Shown piece by piece: positions 31,817-43,967 of a stretch of 64,000 nucleotides of DNA. This stretch comes from Paragonimus westermani. Taxonomy: Eukaryota; Platyhelminthes; Trematoda; Plagiorchiida; Troglotrematidae. A program made the position numbers and the translations under genes. Under the pieces are notes generated by a model, which did not search any database, had not been told where the DNA came from, and saw only the letters and a program-made list of their open reading frames with translations. How positions within the stretch are numbered: the first letter of the stretch is position 1; every line of letters begins with the position of its first letter. The stretch lies in contig QNGE01000142.1 of assembly GCA_008508345.1 (NCBI GenBank), positions 140,063-204,062 of the forward strand. Direction: 5' to 3'.

Positions 31817-33585
31817 AATCATGGGGTTTTCACCTAATACACTGCTCCAGTCATCCGGGTGGACCCCCAGAATGCGTGCAAACCAACGGATATATTCTGT
31901 GCTGAATGAAGGCAGGGGTAGTGTATACCGGTTTCCACAGAATTCGATTAGATCATTCTTGTCGATTTCCCCACGTGTTCTCTCTCAGTGTCTTCACTTG
32001 TCCACCTGTGTTTAAGCGCGTTTCAGCGTACGGTATGGTTTGCTTCCATTCGTAATCTAGAACGAATGAACGGAACGGTCATATGTGTTTCGGCACAGAG
32101 TATAGTTTCCTTTCACTCGTAACCTGGGACTAATTAATGGAGCAGTCATGTGTTCAAGTGTGGGGTATTTTTGACTTCACTCGTAAGCTGGGACAACTGC
32201 GCGGAACGTTTTTAGGTTCTCAAGTGGGGAGCGCTTCTCGAAGTCATTCACTCATTAGGTCATCTTTTCCGCACTTCAGCGTACCTCTTGCTCCCTTGAA
32301 AAGTTTGCAGCCGCGGTAGCAACGATTTGCTAATGGGCACGCCAAATATAACTGAAAAGTCACCGCTGAATTCACCTAATTTTTGCGCATATTCCTACGT
32401 TACAAAATGTTTGCTGGTGTATCCTACGTTTGCAACTATATAAAAAGCTTGGTCCTCATGATCCAACGATGGTTTAATCGCCGAACCCATAATCAGGTTT
32501 TGCTGCTTAATTACTTTCAAAATTCAAGACAAGTATGTTTCATCACGTCGATGACATCACTTTTCATTACATTTGACCATTAATTCTTAGAATTAAGGTG
32601 GAATGTAACTCATCATCATTTTTCTACCTATCGCTATGCCACTGAGCTACCGCACATCCCTTGCCCTCACCTTCGGGAGATTAAAACGAAAACAATCTCA
32701 CCAACAGAATTCAACGATTTCACGAACTGGAACACGTCACAAAAGCATGGCAACTTCAGTAACTCGAAAACTCTTTATGCCTCATGGATTACGGAGATAT
32801 TTACGGTTTACCGATTAAACGCAGCGCTTCACATAGCCGCGGTGCTTCCATATGATTCTGAAATCTTGGCAGAAATCGGTACCCTCCTGCCGAGGACTTA
32901 ACTGCTTAAACGTTGAGCATGCTTGACACCACAGAAAAAATATATTGCCCGCAAACCGCGAGCAGTGACATCACTGGTGGCGACAAGAACAACAGGCATT
33001 TTATCTCCATGCCATCGTACATACGGGTGTAGAGGGTTGAAATGATTCTCTTTCCATCTGCTACACTCTGCTTCACTGGTGCGCTCCAGGACACTTAGTG
33101 GTATAACAGTAAGAGCGAACCAACGAGACTTGCAAAATGCTACTCGTTGTACCAGAAAATAAACCCTTGAGTTTTGTGTTGAGGTAACAAAGAAGGGTTT
33201 AAAGATAAAAGTGGATATGATTGGTCGATTCTGGTTTGTGTCTGAGATGGGGCCAGTCCTTTGAATGTTTACTAATACCGAGTGGATCGCTTGCACGTCA
33301 TTCTTTTTAACTTACCATCTTTGTTTGCCAGGTGGCGAATAAAATATAAAAGCAGTGTGAATCTGTGGAGCCTTGATGCTTAGGGGCAGTCTCGGCATAT
33401 GATACAATGTACCCTGCTCCGTTGCGAAGATATGCTGGCCAACAAATCTGTGGCCGAGCGCTTACGGCATCATCCTGTTTTGGTGATATCAATGTTGAAA
33501 GGGTTTACGTTTTGATTGTAGGGCCACTCTGACGCTTCCCGACGTGCGTTTGCCACCGATCATCTGTGATGACTGTGATCACTGT
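31817..33585. other. Unassigned stretch with a tandem repeat
   Basis: No gene recognised. It contains the degenerate tandem repeat at 32042-32240. Short frames (32898-33296 minus, 32636-32818 plus) show no domain. Confidence 0.45.
32042..32240. repeat. Degenerate tandem repeat, about 65-bp unit, three copies
   Basis: Three units start near 32042, 32108 and 32172 with the shared core TTCRCTCGTAANCTGGGAC (first unit CCATTCGTAATCTAGAACG). Each continues through a GGAACGGTCAT- or GGAGCAGTCAT-like part to a GTATNGTTT-like end. The units are clearly diverged. It may be an eroded minisatellite or part of an LTR or UTR. Confidence 0.6.
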
Positions 33586-34720
33586 TTCTGACAGTCATGG
33601 ATAGCCTGACGGAGGCCAAAGACAATGACCTCATCTCTGATGCTATCTCCTTTTATTTCGCCAAGGCTTTTGACCGTGTCCCACACGGCCCCCTGAAACA
33701 CACTGAAAGCCTACGGTATTCAAGGAGAGGTTCTTCGCTGGATTGCCTCTTTTCTTGATAACAGAACGTTTAGAGTCAAGACCGGATCAGACCTTTCGTC
33801 TCCCTCTTTCATTTCTGCGGGAGTTCCCTAAGGGTTAGTGATAGGTCCTTTGCCATTCCTCATTTACATCAACGACCTCACAAACAATATTTCCAGCAAC
33901 GTCCTCTATACGCAGACGACCTAAAAATCTGGAATGCCACTGATCCCAGTGCACTACAAATTGATCTTGACGCGATCAAGCGCTGGTCGGACGATTGGAG
34001 TCTCCCACTAAATGACAATAAATGTGCTCACATGTCACTTGGTTGGAATTCTGGCAATGCCTTCATGATTCGTGATGCATCCAGTACAGTAGATATCATG
34101 AGAATCGATCTGAAGAAAGATCTGGTCATCCGGTTGTCGTCTAACTGTTCCTTCACGTATCACCATGAGATGGCGGCAAAAAGGGGATTTGCCGCTCTTA
34201 TGATGATTGGGCGCACTTTCCCCCGCATGGACAAGAAAGCTTTTCGAACGCTTTACGGGATTTATATAAAACCGCTCCTCGAGTATGCCAATCAGGTCGT
34301 GTATACCGACTTGAAGAGAGAAATATTAGCTGTTGAGCGTGTCCAGCGCGCGGCTACCAAAATGGTCGCGCGCCTGATTAATGTTACTTACGAGTCTCGA
34401 CTTGAAATTATTGACCTTTACCCACTTGAATTTCGAAGACTTCGCGGTGATTTAATACTCACACACTTCTTCTTTAGAGTAGGTCTTGTAGAACAGTTCT
34501 TCACTGTAGCGAATGGTGACGGCCGGCGAGGACATAATAGGAAGCTCTTCAAGCTTCGTCCTCGGACCTTTCTTAGGTAGCAGATTTTTTCTTACAGGGT
34601 TATTAACTATTGGAACAGCCTTCCTTCTGAGGTCGTCAGCATCGCTTCTAGGGATCTTTTTAGAGCTTTGCTCGATTCTCATTTACCTAAAATTGCAATA
34701 TGCGAATAATCTTTCTCTGT
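33586..34720 (+). mobile_element. CR1/jockey-like LINE, RT and 3' part, 5'-truncated
   Basis: A plus-strand LINE 3' segment that begins inside the RT and runs to the C-terminal region. No endonuclease is seen upstream, so it is a usual 5'-truncated copy. The 3' end has no clear poly(A) or simple repeat tail in the sequence I could read. Confidence 0.85.
33590..34720 (+). pseudogene. LINE reverse transcriptase with intact YADD
   Basis: RT motifs over three frames: DSLTEAKDNDLISDAISFYF and AKAFDRVPHGPL (palm), then GEVLRWIASFLDNRTFRVKT and ISAGVP-stop-G (the GVPQG box with a stop at the Gln), IGPLPFLIYINDLTNNIS, then LYADDLKIWNATDPSALQ with YADD at 33909-33920. The frame 34032-34580 holds the C-terminal part with YGIYIKPLLEYANQVVY, VERVQRAATKMVARLI and RRLRGDLILTHFF. 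The end near 34570-34700 reads on with NYWNSLP-like text (tacagggttattaactattg). At least three frame changes. Best described as CR1/jockey-like. Confidence 0.85.
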
Positions 34721-37700
34721 TCTTGGTTTTCATTGTAATCCCCAAGAGCGGTGCTACGCCCTGTTTTCAATGATTGCCTTTCAGACCAACAGAAGCCCGC
34801 TGACACTGAGCAAGGGAAAACCGACCGGATCCGGAAACCGTGGGCCGTTGCCTCGAACCCGTGTACCAATCGCTAGTGACCTTGAAGTTGGGGACGTCTA
34901 ACTTAAGAACTGACCCGACCTTGACGCGCGGTTTGGATTCTTGGCATGTTTTCATATTGCTAATATAGAATGCGCATTTAGGGAGCTGATTCATTTTTTA
35001 CCTCTTCACCTGTTTCTCTGAGTTGTGAAATCACTTGGCTAGTGGCGCGTTTGTTCGGGTTGCCGTCAAATGACGTTTTGTTCTTTGGATGAATGATGAC
35101 CACGTTGTTGTGGTATGTGGGCGAAATTAAACGCAGAGCACATGCGGCCAGTTGTAAGCTTATTGGCCTAAAATGAGCGTGTTTTGACTGAAACCTTCCA
35201 ACGAATCATTCAAGTCGCTGAAATTATAGATTGTATATTCGTGCGTACAATCACGCAGATTTCAGAAAACCATTATGGGATATTTTGTATAATTTTATAT
35301 TTTGCCTTGTTTTTTATACGGGCTTCATCGATTGTCTTCGTACAAATGGAATAGTCGTTTGAGTTGACCCTGCCTAACAGTACACTATTCTTGTAAGCAC
35401 CTCGATGAGACGACCGTCTCCTTGGTGCTCCTGCTTCACTTGGTTCGGAATTGTCTATAGTGGGCTGTTCGATGAAAACGCTTCGAGCCGACTCTTTGTA
35501 ATCGCAACCTTGTATGGGGCTAGTCCCGTACACTTCTTTAAGACATGAAGCTCCATTTCGTCTCATTCGAATGAGACGATCGCTTCATCGATGCCGATGT
35601 AGCAGCAACCGGCTACCGATCATCCTAACGTCATTTAGTGGTAACTCAGTACCCAGTTTAAGCTGATTTGCTCTCCGGTGTTTGGGTTCTCCGTCCACTT
35701 CAACTCTTAGCCTGAACTACCAAACTACCTTTTTTTCCTCGCTAGCTCACGTTGGTGATTCATCAGGGTTGAATTACTGTAGTTTCGGGATGAAATTCGC
35801 TTGCCTTTTGTTTGGTGATGTGCGGATAAATTACGCTAATGCTGGGATGAAATGTGTCCGCGTTTTCATGACCAATGACAAATCAATAGGAATGGATCCA
35901 TTCCCGTTGATTTGTATTGCCGGTCGACCTGCGTTACATATTTTAGGTTATTTAGGGTTGTGTTAGAAACTTAATTAACCCCAAATGGACACTTCTGTCG
36001 GTCACTGTAGAGCACATTGGGCTTCTGTGTAATCTATACCTACTTGTGCTAGTAAGGTTCAATCACCATTCGTTGTCATCCCAATAATTAACAGTTTGAG
36101 TTCCATCCTACCATATTAATGTCCAGTCCCTTTGTGTGGTTTTCCGATGTATAATTTGGAAAACACCAAATACGCGACGCTTCGGTTACATAATAACAAT
36201 GCAAAAGCCACGGTCCTTGCATGATGTACTTCGTGAACTTGTAGAGCCCCTGTCGAACTCAACGTTCCAAAGTGTATGTGCTTCGTTCTTAATATCTATG
36301 ACTTAACTATCCTTTAATTGAAGCAGAATCCATGGCACACTTCTTAGTGATGCGGCGATTTATTCGCAGCAATCAGATAACAGTTCTTAACACAACCGAT
36401 CCTAAGACCTAAGGCCGGTCCCAAGCATGCTGGTTTTATTACTTAAACTGTTTGTTGTCTGTATCGTGTTTCCGCGTATGTGCATAGTTCACCTGCATAC
36501 GCATTGTCGGTCTACTCATTATCAAGCTGCTGCTGTATTCGACTAGACCACATGATCTACGTTAACAGAGCACCTACGCCCCGCACATTATCCAGCGGTA
36601 CCGTCAATGTTTGAGTAAAACCAGTAGGCTATCGAGCAATGACACGGTCACAATATGGAAATTCTAATTCCCCCGTTAGGTGAAATCGATGGATATCCCT
36701 GGGAAGTTTGTGAACTCACCACTCTAACTAGAAGAGGTATCCGACATAATAACATTCTGTGGTCCTTGTCTTTCATTCAATCTTACATTGTCTAGATTTC
36801 TTATTTCCCTCATATGTTGATAGAATTTCTGTTATTCGTCACTGATGTGATGTGCAGTGGCTTCATTTGAAGTAACGTCTGATCACACAACCTCTTATGA
36901 GAAATATCACTAAACACAGAGAACTTTTAAGCTTATATGATACATAGGATGAAAAGAGCGAGTAACAAAAATTGAAACGGTGTTGAGGTATTCATGATCT
37001 TGCGGTTTAATTGTTGTTTTCGGCAAAACTTCAACTCACCTGTGTGTCTTCGCTTGGGCGCATTCCGAAAGCTAACAACGTCATACGCTGTCAGTTTTGA
37101 CTTCAAATTGTGTCATGCTTTGATTGGCTGATCGTCAATTTCAACCTAACAGGTCTTCTGATATAGTACATTGATTTAGATCAGTTGTGCTTGAGCCACT
37201 GAGGTCCATGTAATGAGGTCACACTTATTGACATACCAGCCTCACTTGATTAAAGGCATTCTGACATATCACATCATCCGTTTGCGGTGGTATCGCCACT
37301 ATGCAGTTTTGCGGAACTGCCGATGTTCGAGAGCTGAGCGCATGGAGAAACTGCATATACTTAGACACTTCTGTTCAGACATGGCTGCTGTCATTTGTTG
37401 GCTGATGAATGAGTCGGACTTTGGGGTTTCTTCTCAAACAAACTATCAGAAACAAAACAGTTTTCAGGCCTGTAATCGTTTTGACCACCTTCAAATTGCT
37501 CAAGTTACTGGTGAGTTTGGTTTCAGGCTGCTGCTTATCATAGAGTAGCATCTAGTAGTTTGCGGACGAGAATACTGACGAACGCACCACATAGCAGTCA
37601 ACTACTGATGATGCTACTCTGTCAAAAGCTGTCGTGTATATTTTGGCAGCCGCGTAGACCCTGATCCATTGTATATGTCCGTTTATTCTTTTCATCTGCT

Positions 37701-38925
37701 GTTATCATATGCTCGTAAATGCAACCAATATACTGGTCTGGCATTCAGGCGAAGATGATGTAAGTGACGCCCACAAGGTATTTTGACGATCAATGGGCTT
37801 AGTGCAGATCAATTGAGGGAGAAACTGTCAACGCGATAACAACTGCGGAAGGTGGCTGTGAAACACTCCTGGAAAAGTTTGTGCATCTGCGACGGAATTG
37901 GATTTTCCCGGCGGTGATATACTCTTTAACCAGGTGTGCTTCAGTTCTATTTAGCCGTGAACGTGACAGACTGCAATTGACTCAAGTGTGAACAAACTAA
38001 AAGTCTGCGCAAACAGTGTGAACATCACTTGGTGGATCGGTCGAAAGATGTCGGACAATCCTTTTGGTCCTTGAACAGCTGTGTGCTGTTCTCCCTGATC
38101 CGTCTAATTAAGGCAAACAGGGCTAATCAAGCTGAACCCCTCGAGAAACAGATTAGTTGCTTTCGACTAGGTTTTGCGAACGACGAGGCTCCAATGTTCA
38201 ACTGTTTCGTTCCAGATGGTCCTGTGTTGGAAGTTGAAGTGGTCCCAGAGTTTCCGAAGTGTTATAAGGCAGCAACTCGGGATTTCCTCCATCCTCCCCT
38301 CTCGAGAATGGTAAAGATCGCTTTTAATCTTCGTTGACATTTTTATTTGTTTCACATCCTTCCCATTTGACCAACGTTTGCTCATCGATTGCAGCACACT
38401 TGATTCACTGAGCTGACTACAGTATTTTATTATTACGACGCTATTTGTCTGTGAACCACTTTCTTCGGATTAACTACCTTGAATGCACGTTTATTACCAT
38501 TCATTATCGCACTTGGTTGACGACGTTCGTTACATAATCATCATGAATTGACCAAGACAGTCTACCGATTTTGATAGATATCGGGTGCATAAATTCCGGT
38601 AGAACACTTGTCGTATCGATTTGTAAACCTAGTGGTCGCCTACAGCATTTGCCATCAGCACTGACAAGACTCCTTTGACCGTTGCAGAAAACTGCAGAAG
38701 GGTCTCGTGACCTTTATTCCTGTTTCCAAACAGACCTGAAGTTCACGTGACAACCTCATGGGCATTTGTCCCGTCCCCACCACACCCAGGTTACTCAGTG
38801 GCCTTATATTGAGATGAACGGCATAACAGAAGCCTACCTAAATGCGTAAACAACAGGTAGGATTTTTATCCGGTTGGGGTAGTGTTGGCTACATTTTTGT
38901 TCAATGACGGGCCTTGTACCCTTAA
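34721..38925. other. Unassigned stretch with no gene recognised
   Basis: About 4.2 kb. The longest frames are 35273-35566 (minus, 97 codons), 37213-37548 (plus, 111 codons) and 38029-38337 (plus, 102 codons). None has a domain, a retroelement motif or a clear exon pattern I can name. Confidence 0.45.
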
Positions 38926-38929
38926 ACTG

Positions 38930-39640
38930 TTATATAGACAACGGTCGGTCGTGGGCTTTTTCGGCACAAAGGCTACCTTCGACTTGGTTGGTCTTCTGTA
39001 AAAGAGTTATCTGAAAATTTATGAGCTCAGTGTCGTCGAATGCTTATTCTGCGCAAGAGTGGTTTTGTGGACAACTGTTCCTGGTTTTCATCACTTTCCT
39101 TGGTATTTCACAGGAGTGCCTGCTATCTTTCTACCGTACAGCCTTGTTATGTGCAGTATTCCAGGTGCCATTGGGGAATCTTTGTGTGGAGTTTCTTTCT
39201 AGCAGGGAGTGTGTTACTGGTTTCGTCCAGCTTAATCTCTGTCGAAGGCATGCAGACCGTGCTAAACAAGATGGATGACCGGGTTGGTTTGCATAGAATG
39301 CGCTTCGCGCCTTTAAGGTGCAAAGTATTGTCTAAGTATTGGGAACCTTCTACTGTTATGCTCTTTATTGCAGGCAGTAGGGCAGTAGGGACAGTAGGCC
39401 GTTTTACACATACGAGTAGTACCATCTCGTTTGGTTTCGTTTCTGGTGGGATGGCGACACGAATAACGATGTTTTGTCTTTTCCAGTCCACGTTGGGAAA
39501 ACGTCCCCTTGAGGATAGAGGAGGCGCATAGTACTTATGTATGGTTGATTTTGCTTTATGGTTCAGAAACTTGACTTGTCCATGATGAAGATATCATGGA
39601 CTTGTGTTCAACCGTGATTGTCTCCACCTCTGCCCCCACC
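38930..39640 (+). pseudogene. RTE-like LINE RT fragment (+)
   Basis: Near 38960 the text FFGTKATFDLVGLL resembles the AFDSVGR box of the minus-strand LINE next door. From 39240 the frame reads MQTVLNKMDDRVGLHRMRFA and PLRCKVL, the stretch after the catalytic box (compare MRFAASECKVLL in the minus copy). The end has ILLYGSET near 39550. The catalytic YADD itself is not recognisable. This is the same LINE type as at 39760-40756 and 63220-64000. Confidence 0.7.
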
Positions 39641-39759
39641 CCAAATAAAATGATCGCGTGGGCAGTGCGACTGTTCTCCAGTGCGTATATCGAAACACTC
39701 GGAGTGCGCGGTCAGCTGACCAAATGATGTAACTACACAGTCCGCAGCCACTAGGTCAC
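39641..39759. other. Junction between two convergent LINE tails
   Basis: The short space where the plus and minus copies meet tail to tail. No motif. Confidence 0.4.
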
Positions 39760-40756
39760 GTACTCCACGTTCGAGCACCAGGCCTTGTCTCGATGTGGAA
39801 GGTGACTAGCTGACATCCTTAACGCATGACCTAACAATCGCAGTCTGTGCAAATGTAAGGAGTGGACAAAAAAACTTGCTTGACAATCGGTGCTAAACGC
39901 CCGCTTCTTAACTTCTTCGTTGCTTACTCGCTGACGCTATCCGATACGAGCGAGTGAACGCAGATATAGATGGTCAAATACCTCAGGACGGTTCACGTTT
40001 TCTACCCTAAGTGGTCAAGTTTCACTACCGTGAAGTAATACACGTCTCAGTGTTGTCTTATATACGCAACTCTTAAGCTTCAAAGGTACGCCAGAGGTGC
40101 TCTAGATTGGTGAATAACACCCTAGCCCTGAAGATACGCGCTTCTATTTCACTTTCCACACCTCCGCCACTACGGCTGATTCATCCTCTCAGGTGCACAA
40201 ACCGATCAACAGCCGCCATGACTTTATTATATAACATCAAATCTACATAATCATAGAAATCTTTCAGAAGCACTTTGCATTCTGAGGCTGCAAAGCGCAT
40301 TCCGAAGTATTTAGCAGAACGTGAAGTAGCCTCTAACATTTTTTGTGTTGTTTGAAAGTTATCAAACAGCAATACCTTGTCGCCAGCATAGTCACGATCA
40401 ATAAGTCTCACCAGGTAGAATGTCCACGCCAGCCTTTTTAGTGCTGGAGACAATCCTCCGTTATTTCGTCCATGACAAAATTGAACAAAAATGGTGTGTG
40501 GACAGCCTTGACGTACGCCGTTGCTGATACTGAGACTGTCAGACAGTAAACCACAAACCTTAATCTGGGCCGAAGTATGAGAATAAAGCGCCGATAGTTT
40601 GTTCATGTACTTTATCGGTATATCCCTGCGTTTAATTGACTCTAAAAGTGCAGATCGACCCACCGAATCGAACGCACCTTTATAGCCGAGAAGTACGGCG
40701 TTTGTTGACTGGCGGTACACACGACGCTGCTCCCGAGTTTGACGGAGGGTAAACAT
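39760..40756 (-). pseudogene. RTE-like LINE RT and C-terminal region (-)
   Basis: The minus frame 40756-40181 (191 codons) starts inside the palm. It has AVLLGYKGAFDSVGRSALLE and SISNGVRQGCP. The catalytic box is changed: DRDYAGDKVLLF replaces the usual L-x-YADD-x-VLL. GMRFAASECKVLLKDFYDYV follows. Further left in other frames come EARIFRARVLFTNLEHLW, KLKSCVYKTTLRRVLLHGSE (40021-40080), RSLARIG and RQRVSNEEVKKR, and RLLGHALRMSASHLPHRDKA (39781-39840). This is the C-terminal order of RTE-type LINEs. One or two stops sit in each block. Confidence 0.85.
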
Positions 40757-40846
40757 TTGACCGATAAATCCTCACCCTGTCTGTTCGTCCCTGATGTTTG
40801 CCTCTCGAGCTGTAGTGGGTCGACGAACAGACTGGATTTCTGAGAT

Positions 40847-40849
<3 letters not shown>

Positions 40850-40887
<38 letters not shown>
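40850..40887. repeat. (TA)n microsatellite
   Basis: An unbroken run of about 18-19 TA units, just beyond the 5' side of the minus-strand LINE. Confidence 0.95.
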
Positions 40888-40888
<1 letters not shown>

Positions 40889-43213
40889 CGCGACCGGTCA
40901 GATTAAGTCGTTACTCTATGGCCGAGTTGTCGACAGCAGGCTTTTCTTCGATCCCATACTCCACCTGTTCCATTCTTCCCCGTGTGTTGAATCATTTTTC
41001 ACTTGGTAAAACCCAGTTTTTACGGACACACCAGGGACTTGCTTCATTTGCTGCGGCAGTCATGGCAGAAATGACAGTGCACCAAAATCCAAATGGGTAT
41101 TTTTTCTGACCAACACAAGCTCCTATCTGCCGGCCCGACATCGTTTAAATCTACCATCTCCAGTACTTCGACGCTCATGCAGATAGACCAAAAAACAGCC
41201 CTTACGCGTTCACTCTGGAAGTCGATATTTGCTGCTCTGCCAAAACACGGCTTCAAGGTGGCCGGTTTTGCAGTCACCTTAAGTAGATATACGGAGGGAG
41301 CGCTGTCCGGATGAATAAAAATCAACTTTTTTTGGTAGACTTGAATCCATTTTCAAACCGAGTCGGGTTAAGGCTTGTGTCAGCATATCACCGTCCATCA
41401 GCCTTTCATATTGTAGCCTCCTATTGTGCATTCAACTTTACAACACGCTGCGCTTTGAAAGATTGTGAAGGTGATGTAAAACTGCTCCCAGACACTGAAT
41501 TTTGATATTTAATGTGTGTACCTTATGAGTTTCCATAAGAAGCGCGTATAGATTAAAAGCCTTAGTTTGTCAGTTTGGTATCACCTTTGTACCTTGCTGC
41601 AAGTTTGCCGACGTGTCTTCAGGACAGACGAATGTCGACCACTGAACACAGTGACCTCTTTCTACAGGCTTCGTTGGTTTTGTCGTATCTTCCGAGGGTA
41701 ACTTAACGCTTACCACACCATACCTCGTTTGCAAATGGTAAGTTAAGCTGGAACCGGCAACATGGTCGGTAGCATATAGCTCGGGTTCGGGGTATGAAGA
41801 CATTGCTTTAAAGCGTTCCCAACTTCTTGGCTGGCGTCCGAAGCGCAGTGAACACCTTTGGTTGAAGACGCTGTCTGATGTGGTGAAAACTGCTACTGCG
41901 AATCCTTGCGTGCGTCGGTTCACCCTCTTTTTCATTACAGTCTGCACCCTCCTTTTCGCACCCTACATTACTCATTTGTTTCTGTTTGTTTTTACTTTTG
42001 CAACTTTAGGCAGTATTTATCGTCCTGCGCATGACACGAAAGAAGATATATGCATATAGTGTGTGGAAAGCGTCCTGGGCTTCGAGTACAGAGCAGGGAA
42101 TTGCCGTTGGTGACATTTCTACACCATAATGTTCACATTACTCGTGCCTGTAGTAGGATCTTTTCTGATGTATAATTGACCGAAAAGTCGGGTCTGAGCA
42201 TCCTTGAGAATGAAGAAGGCTGACGATGAACTGCCATACGTCCTGGCAGGGTCCGTAATGTGAGGATGAATGACTTCCAAGAGGTTGGCATGGTACTCGG
42301 ACTCACTTTCCCCTGATACACAGTTCCAGCGTGGAGTTCTGTTAACCTAATCAGGGCGCCGCTTGATGTCCAAAAGTACGACGGTTATTACCACCCTTAC
42401 GGTTGGCGGTGTTCAAGCCTTTGGCTAGTTACTACAGCCAGGGATAAATGGAAATGGGGATAGTTCTTCGTGGATACATTACACACGCTTATTTTTAGAG
42501 TGCTCTGGCTGCAAGCATCTCCGCTGCAATGAGAGCAACGCCATTTTCTCAGTGGTCTGCGGAAGAACTACATGAGCGCTTTTTGGAAATGATGATTTTG
42601 GCCAAACCTTGGTCATTTGGGACGTTTCCGTTTTTTTTTCTCGAGTGTCGGAGGCAGAACTGTCAGTTTTCTGCTCATGGCTGAGCCTCATCTGTAGCAA
42701 AAGCTAGTTGGAGTTCAAGTTGGTCTGGTAGCGTGTGGTGTCTTAATAATTCCATCCTATATCGGATAAACTCCAACACCAGAAAGTGTGACGATGCCCA
42801 AAGACATAGTTAACAGCGTAGTTGTTTAGGTGAACTCATCCCACCGTTCTAAGCGTCATTGATATATGTGGATAAACTCGCCACTTCCTTGGCAAACTGT
42901 TTTGCCAGGACTTGGTTTTTTACTGCCCGACAGTTGGGTGTTTCTGGTGGCGGCGGTCTGTTCTATAGCAAAAGCACGGTGTCTCTAGACCGTTTCATTC
43001 TATCTTATTTGTCTCTTAACTTCTGAGGGAGTAGCCCATGATACGAACTTTATTCCGCTACCCCCCTCTGTATGGGTACCCTGACAAGCATCAATAAGTA
43101 CGAGGGATCTAACCGAAACCTGGTAGGTGATGGCTTTTAATGTCGTATTCACTCACCTCATGTCCTATATATATCCGGTGCAGCTCATTTTTGTCTGGTG
43201 CGGGAATTCTTGA
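40888..43213. other. Unassigned stretch with no gene recognised
   Basis: Frames up to 125 codons (41570-41947, minus) with no known domain. No splice pattern linking to the rhomboid exons on the right could be supported. Confidence 0.45.
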
Positions 43214-43400
43214 ATGTGGGGCAGGCGCACCCTGGTGGTGCAAGACATTTGCGGCCCCAATGGTTTAGTTACACTGATTTATCTTGTGACCAAATGGCAT
43301 ACTGCTGAGGCGGAGGACGAAACTGGCACACAAGTGTATGTTCAGAGTCCAGACAGGTGTTCGAAATGCATTGCTCTCACAGTTTGGTATTTTAACATGT
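43214..43400 (+). pseudogene. Possible gypsy integrase shred
   Basis: The frame reads VQDICGPNGLVTLIYLVTKW HTAEA, which recalls the D-x-x-GP start and the VT-x-x-TKW-EA strand of a gypsy integrase core. A neighbouring frame reads LLSQFGIL, like the FGIP box. No second Asp or Glu box was found, so this is a weak call; it could be chance. Confidence 0.3.
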
Positions 43401-43855
43401 AAGACCTTACAAATTTGTTCTCGACAAAATGGTTATCGACACATGGTCACAACGAGCGTTCGCTGCATGTTGGTCATCTTAGTGAAGCTTCTCAGCCCAG
43501 CTTGTCCATTTAATTATTCGATTCTCTAGTGGGTGCCACTATATCCATGTACCACGCAGCATACAGACAGCTGATCAGCTGGTAATAAAGCGCACTTGAC
43601 GGCATGTAAAGTACGATTATTGGGGTTGTACACCGCATTACCGAACAGTCTGTCGAGTTTCTAACCTTAACCTCAAAGCTTTTAATTAAAAAAATGTGAT
43701 TGACTTATACCTAATCGAAATCATAGGTTGGTTTGTCAACTACCAATAGGCACACTGGATATCATCGTCTGCCTTCAGTGATACACATTTATTTTCCCTC
43801 GAGTGTCATGTGCTTCTAATAGGCGGTGTTTACCGGTTTCTGATTTTTATTTTAG

Positions 43856-43967
43856 CCTACCGGCTCGTAGGAATCTTCGAGGATCTATTCTGTACACTGT
43901 ACGGTTACCGTTGAAGCGCATGTCGACTCCAAGAAAAGCCGAACACTTGCTAAAGTATCTAGATCAG
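43856..43967 (+). CDS. Rhomboid exon A (N-terminal, start uncertain)
   Basis: Acceptor TTTATTTTAG, donor CAG/GTATAT. Open throughout (37 codons plus one base). Ends with KAEHLLKYLDQ, the helix and first Asp of EF-hand 1. ATG at 43920-43922 could be the start if the exon's 5' part is untranslated. Confidence 0.7.

Noticed and set aside
41570..41947. 125-codon minus frame as a host gene
   Set aside because: No domain, no supporting splice pattern and no neighbour that would explain it.
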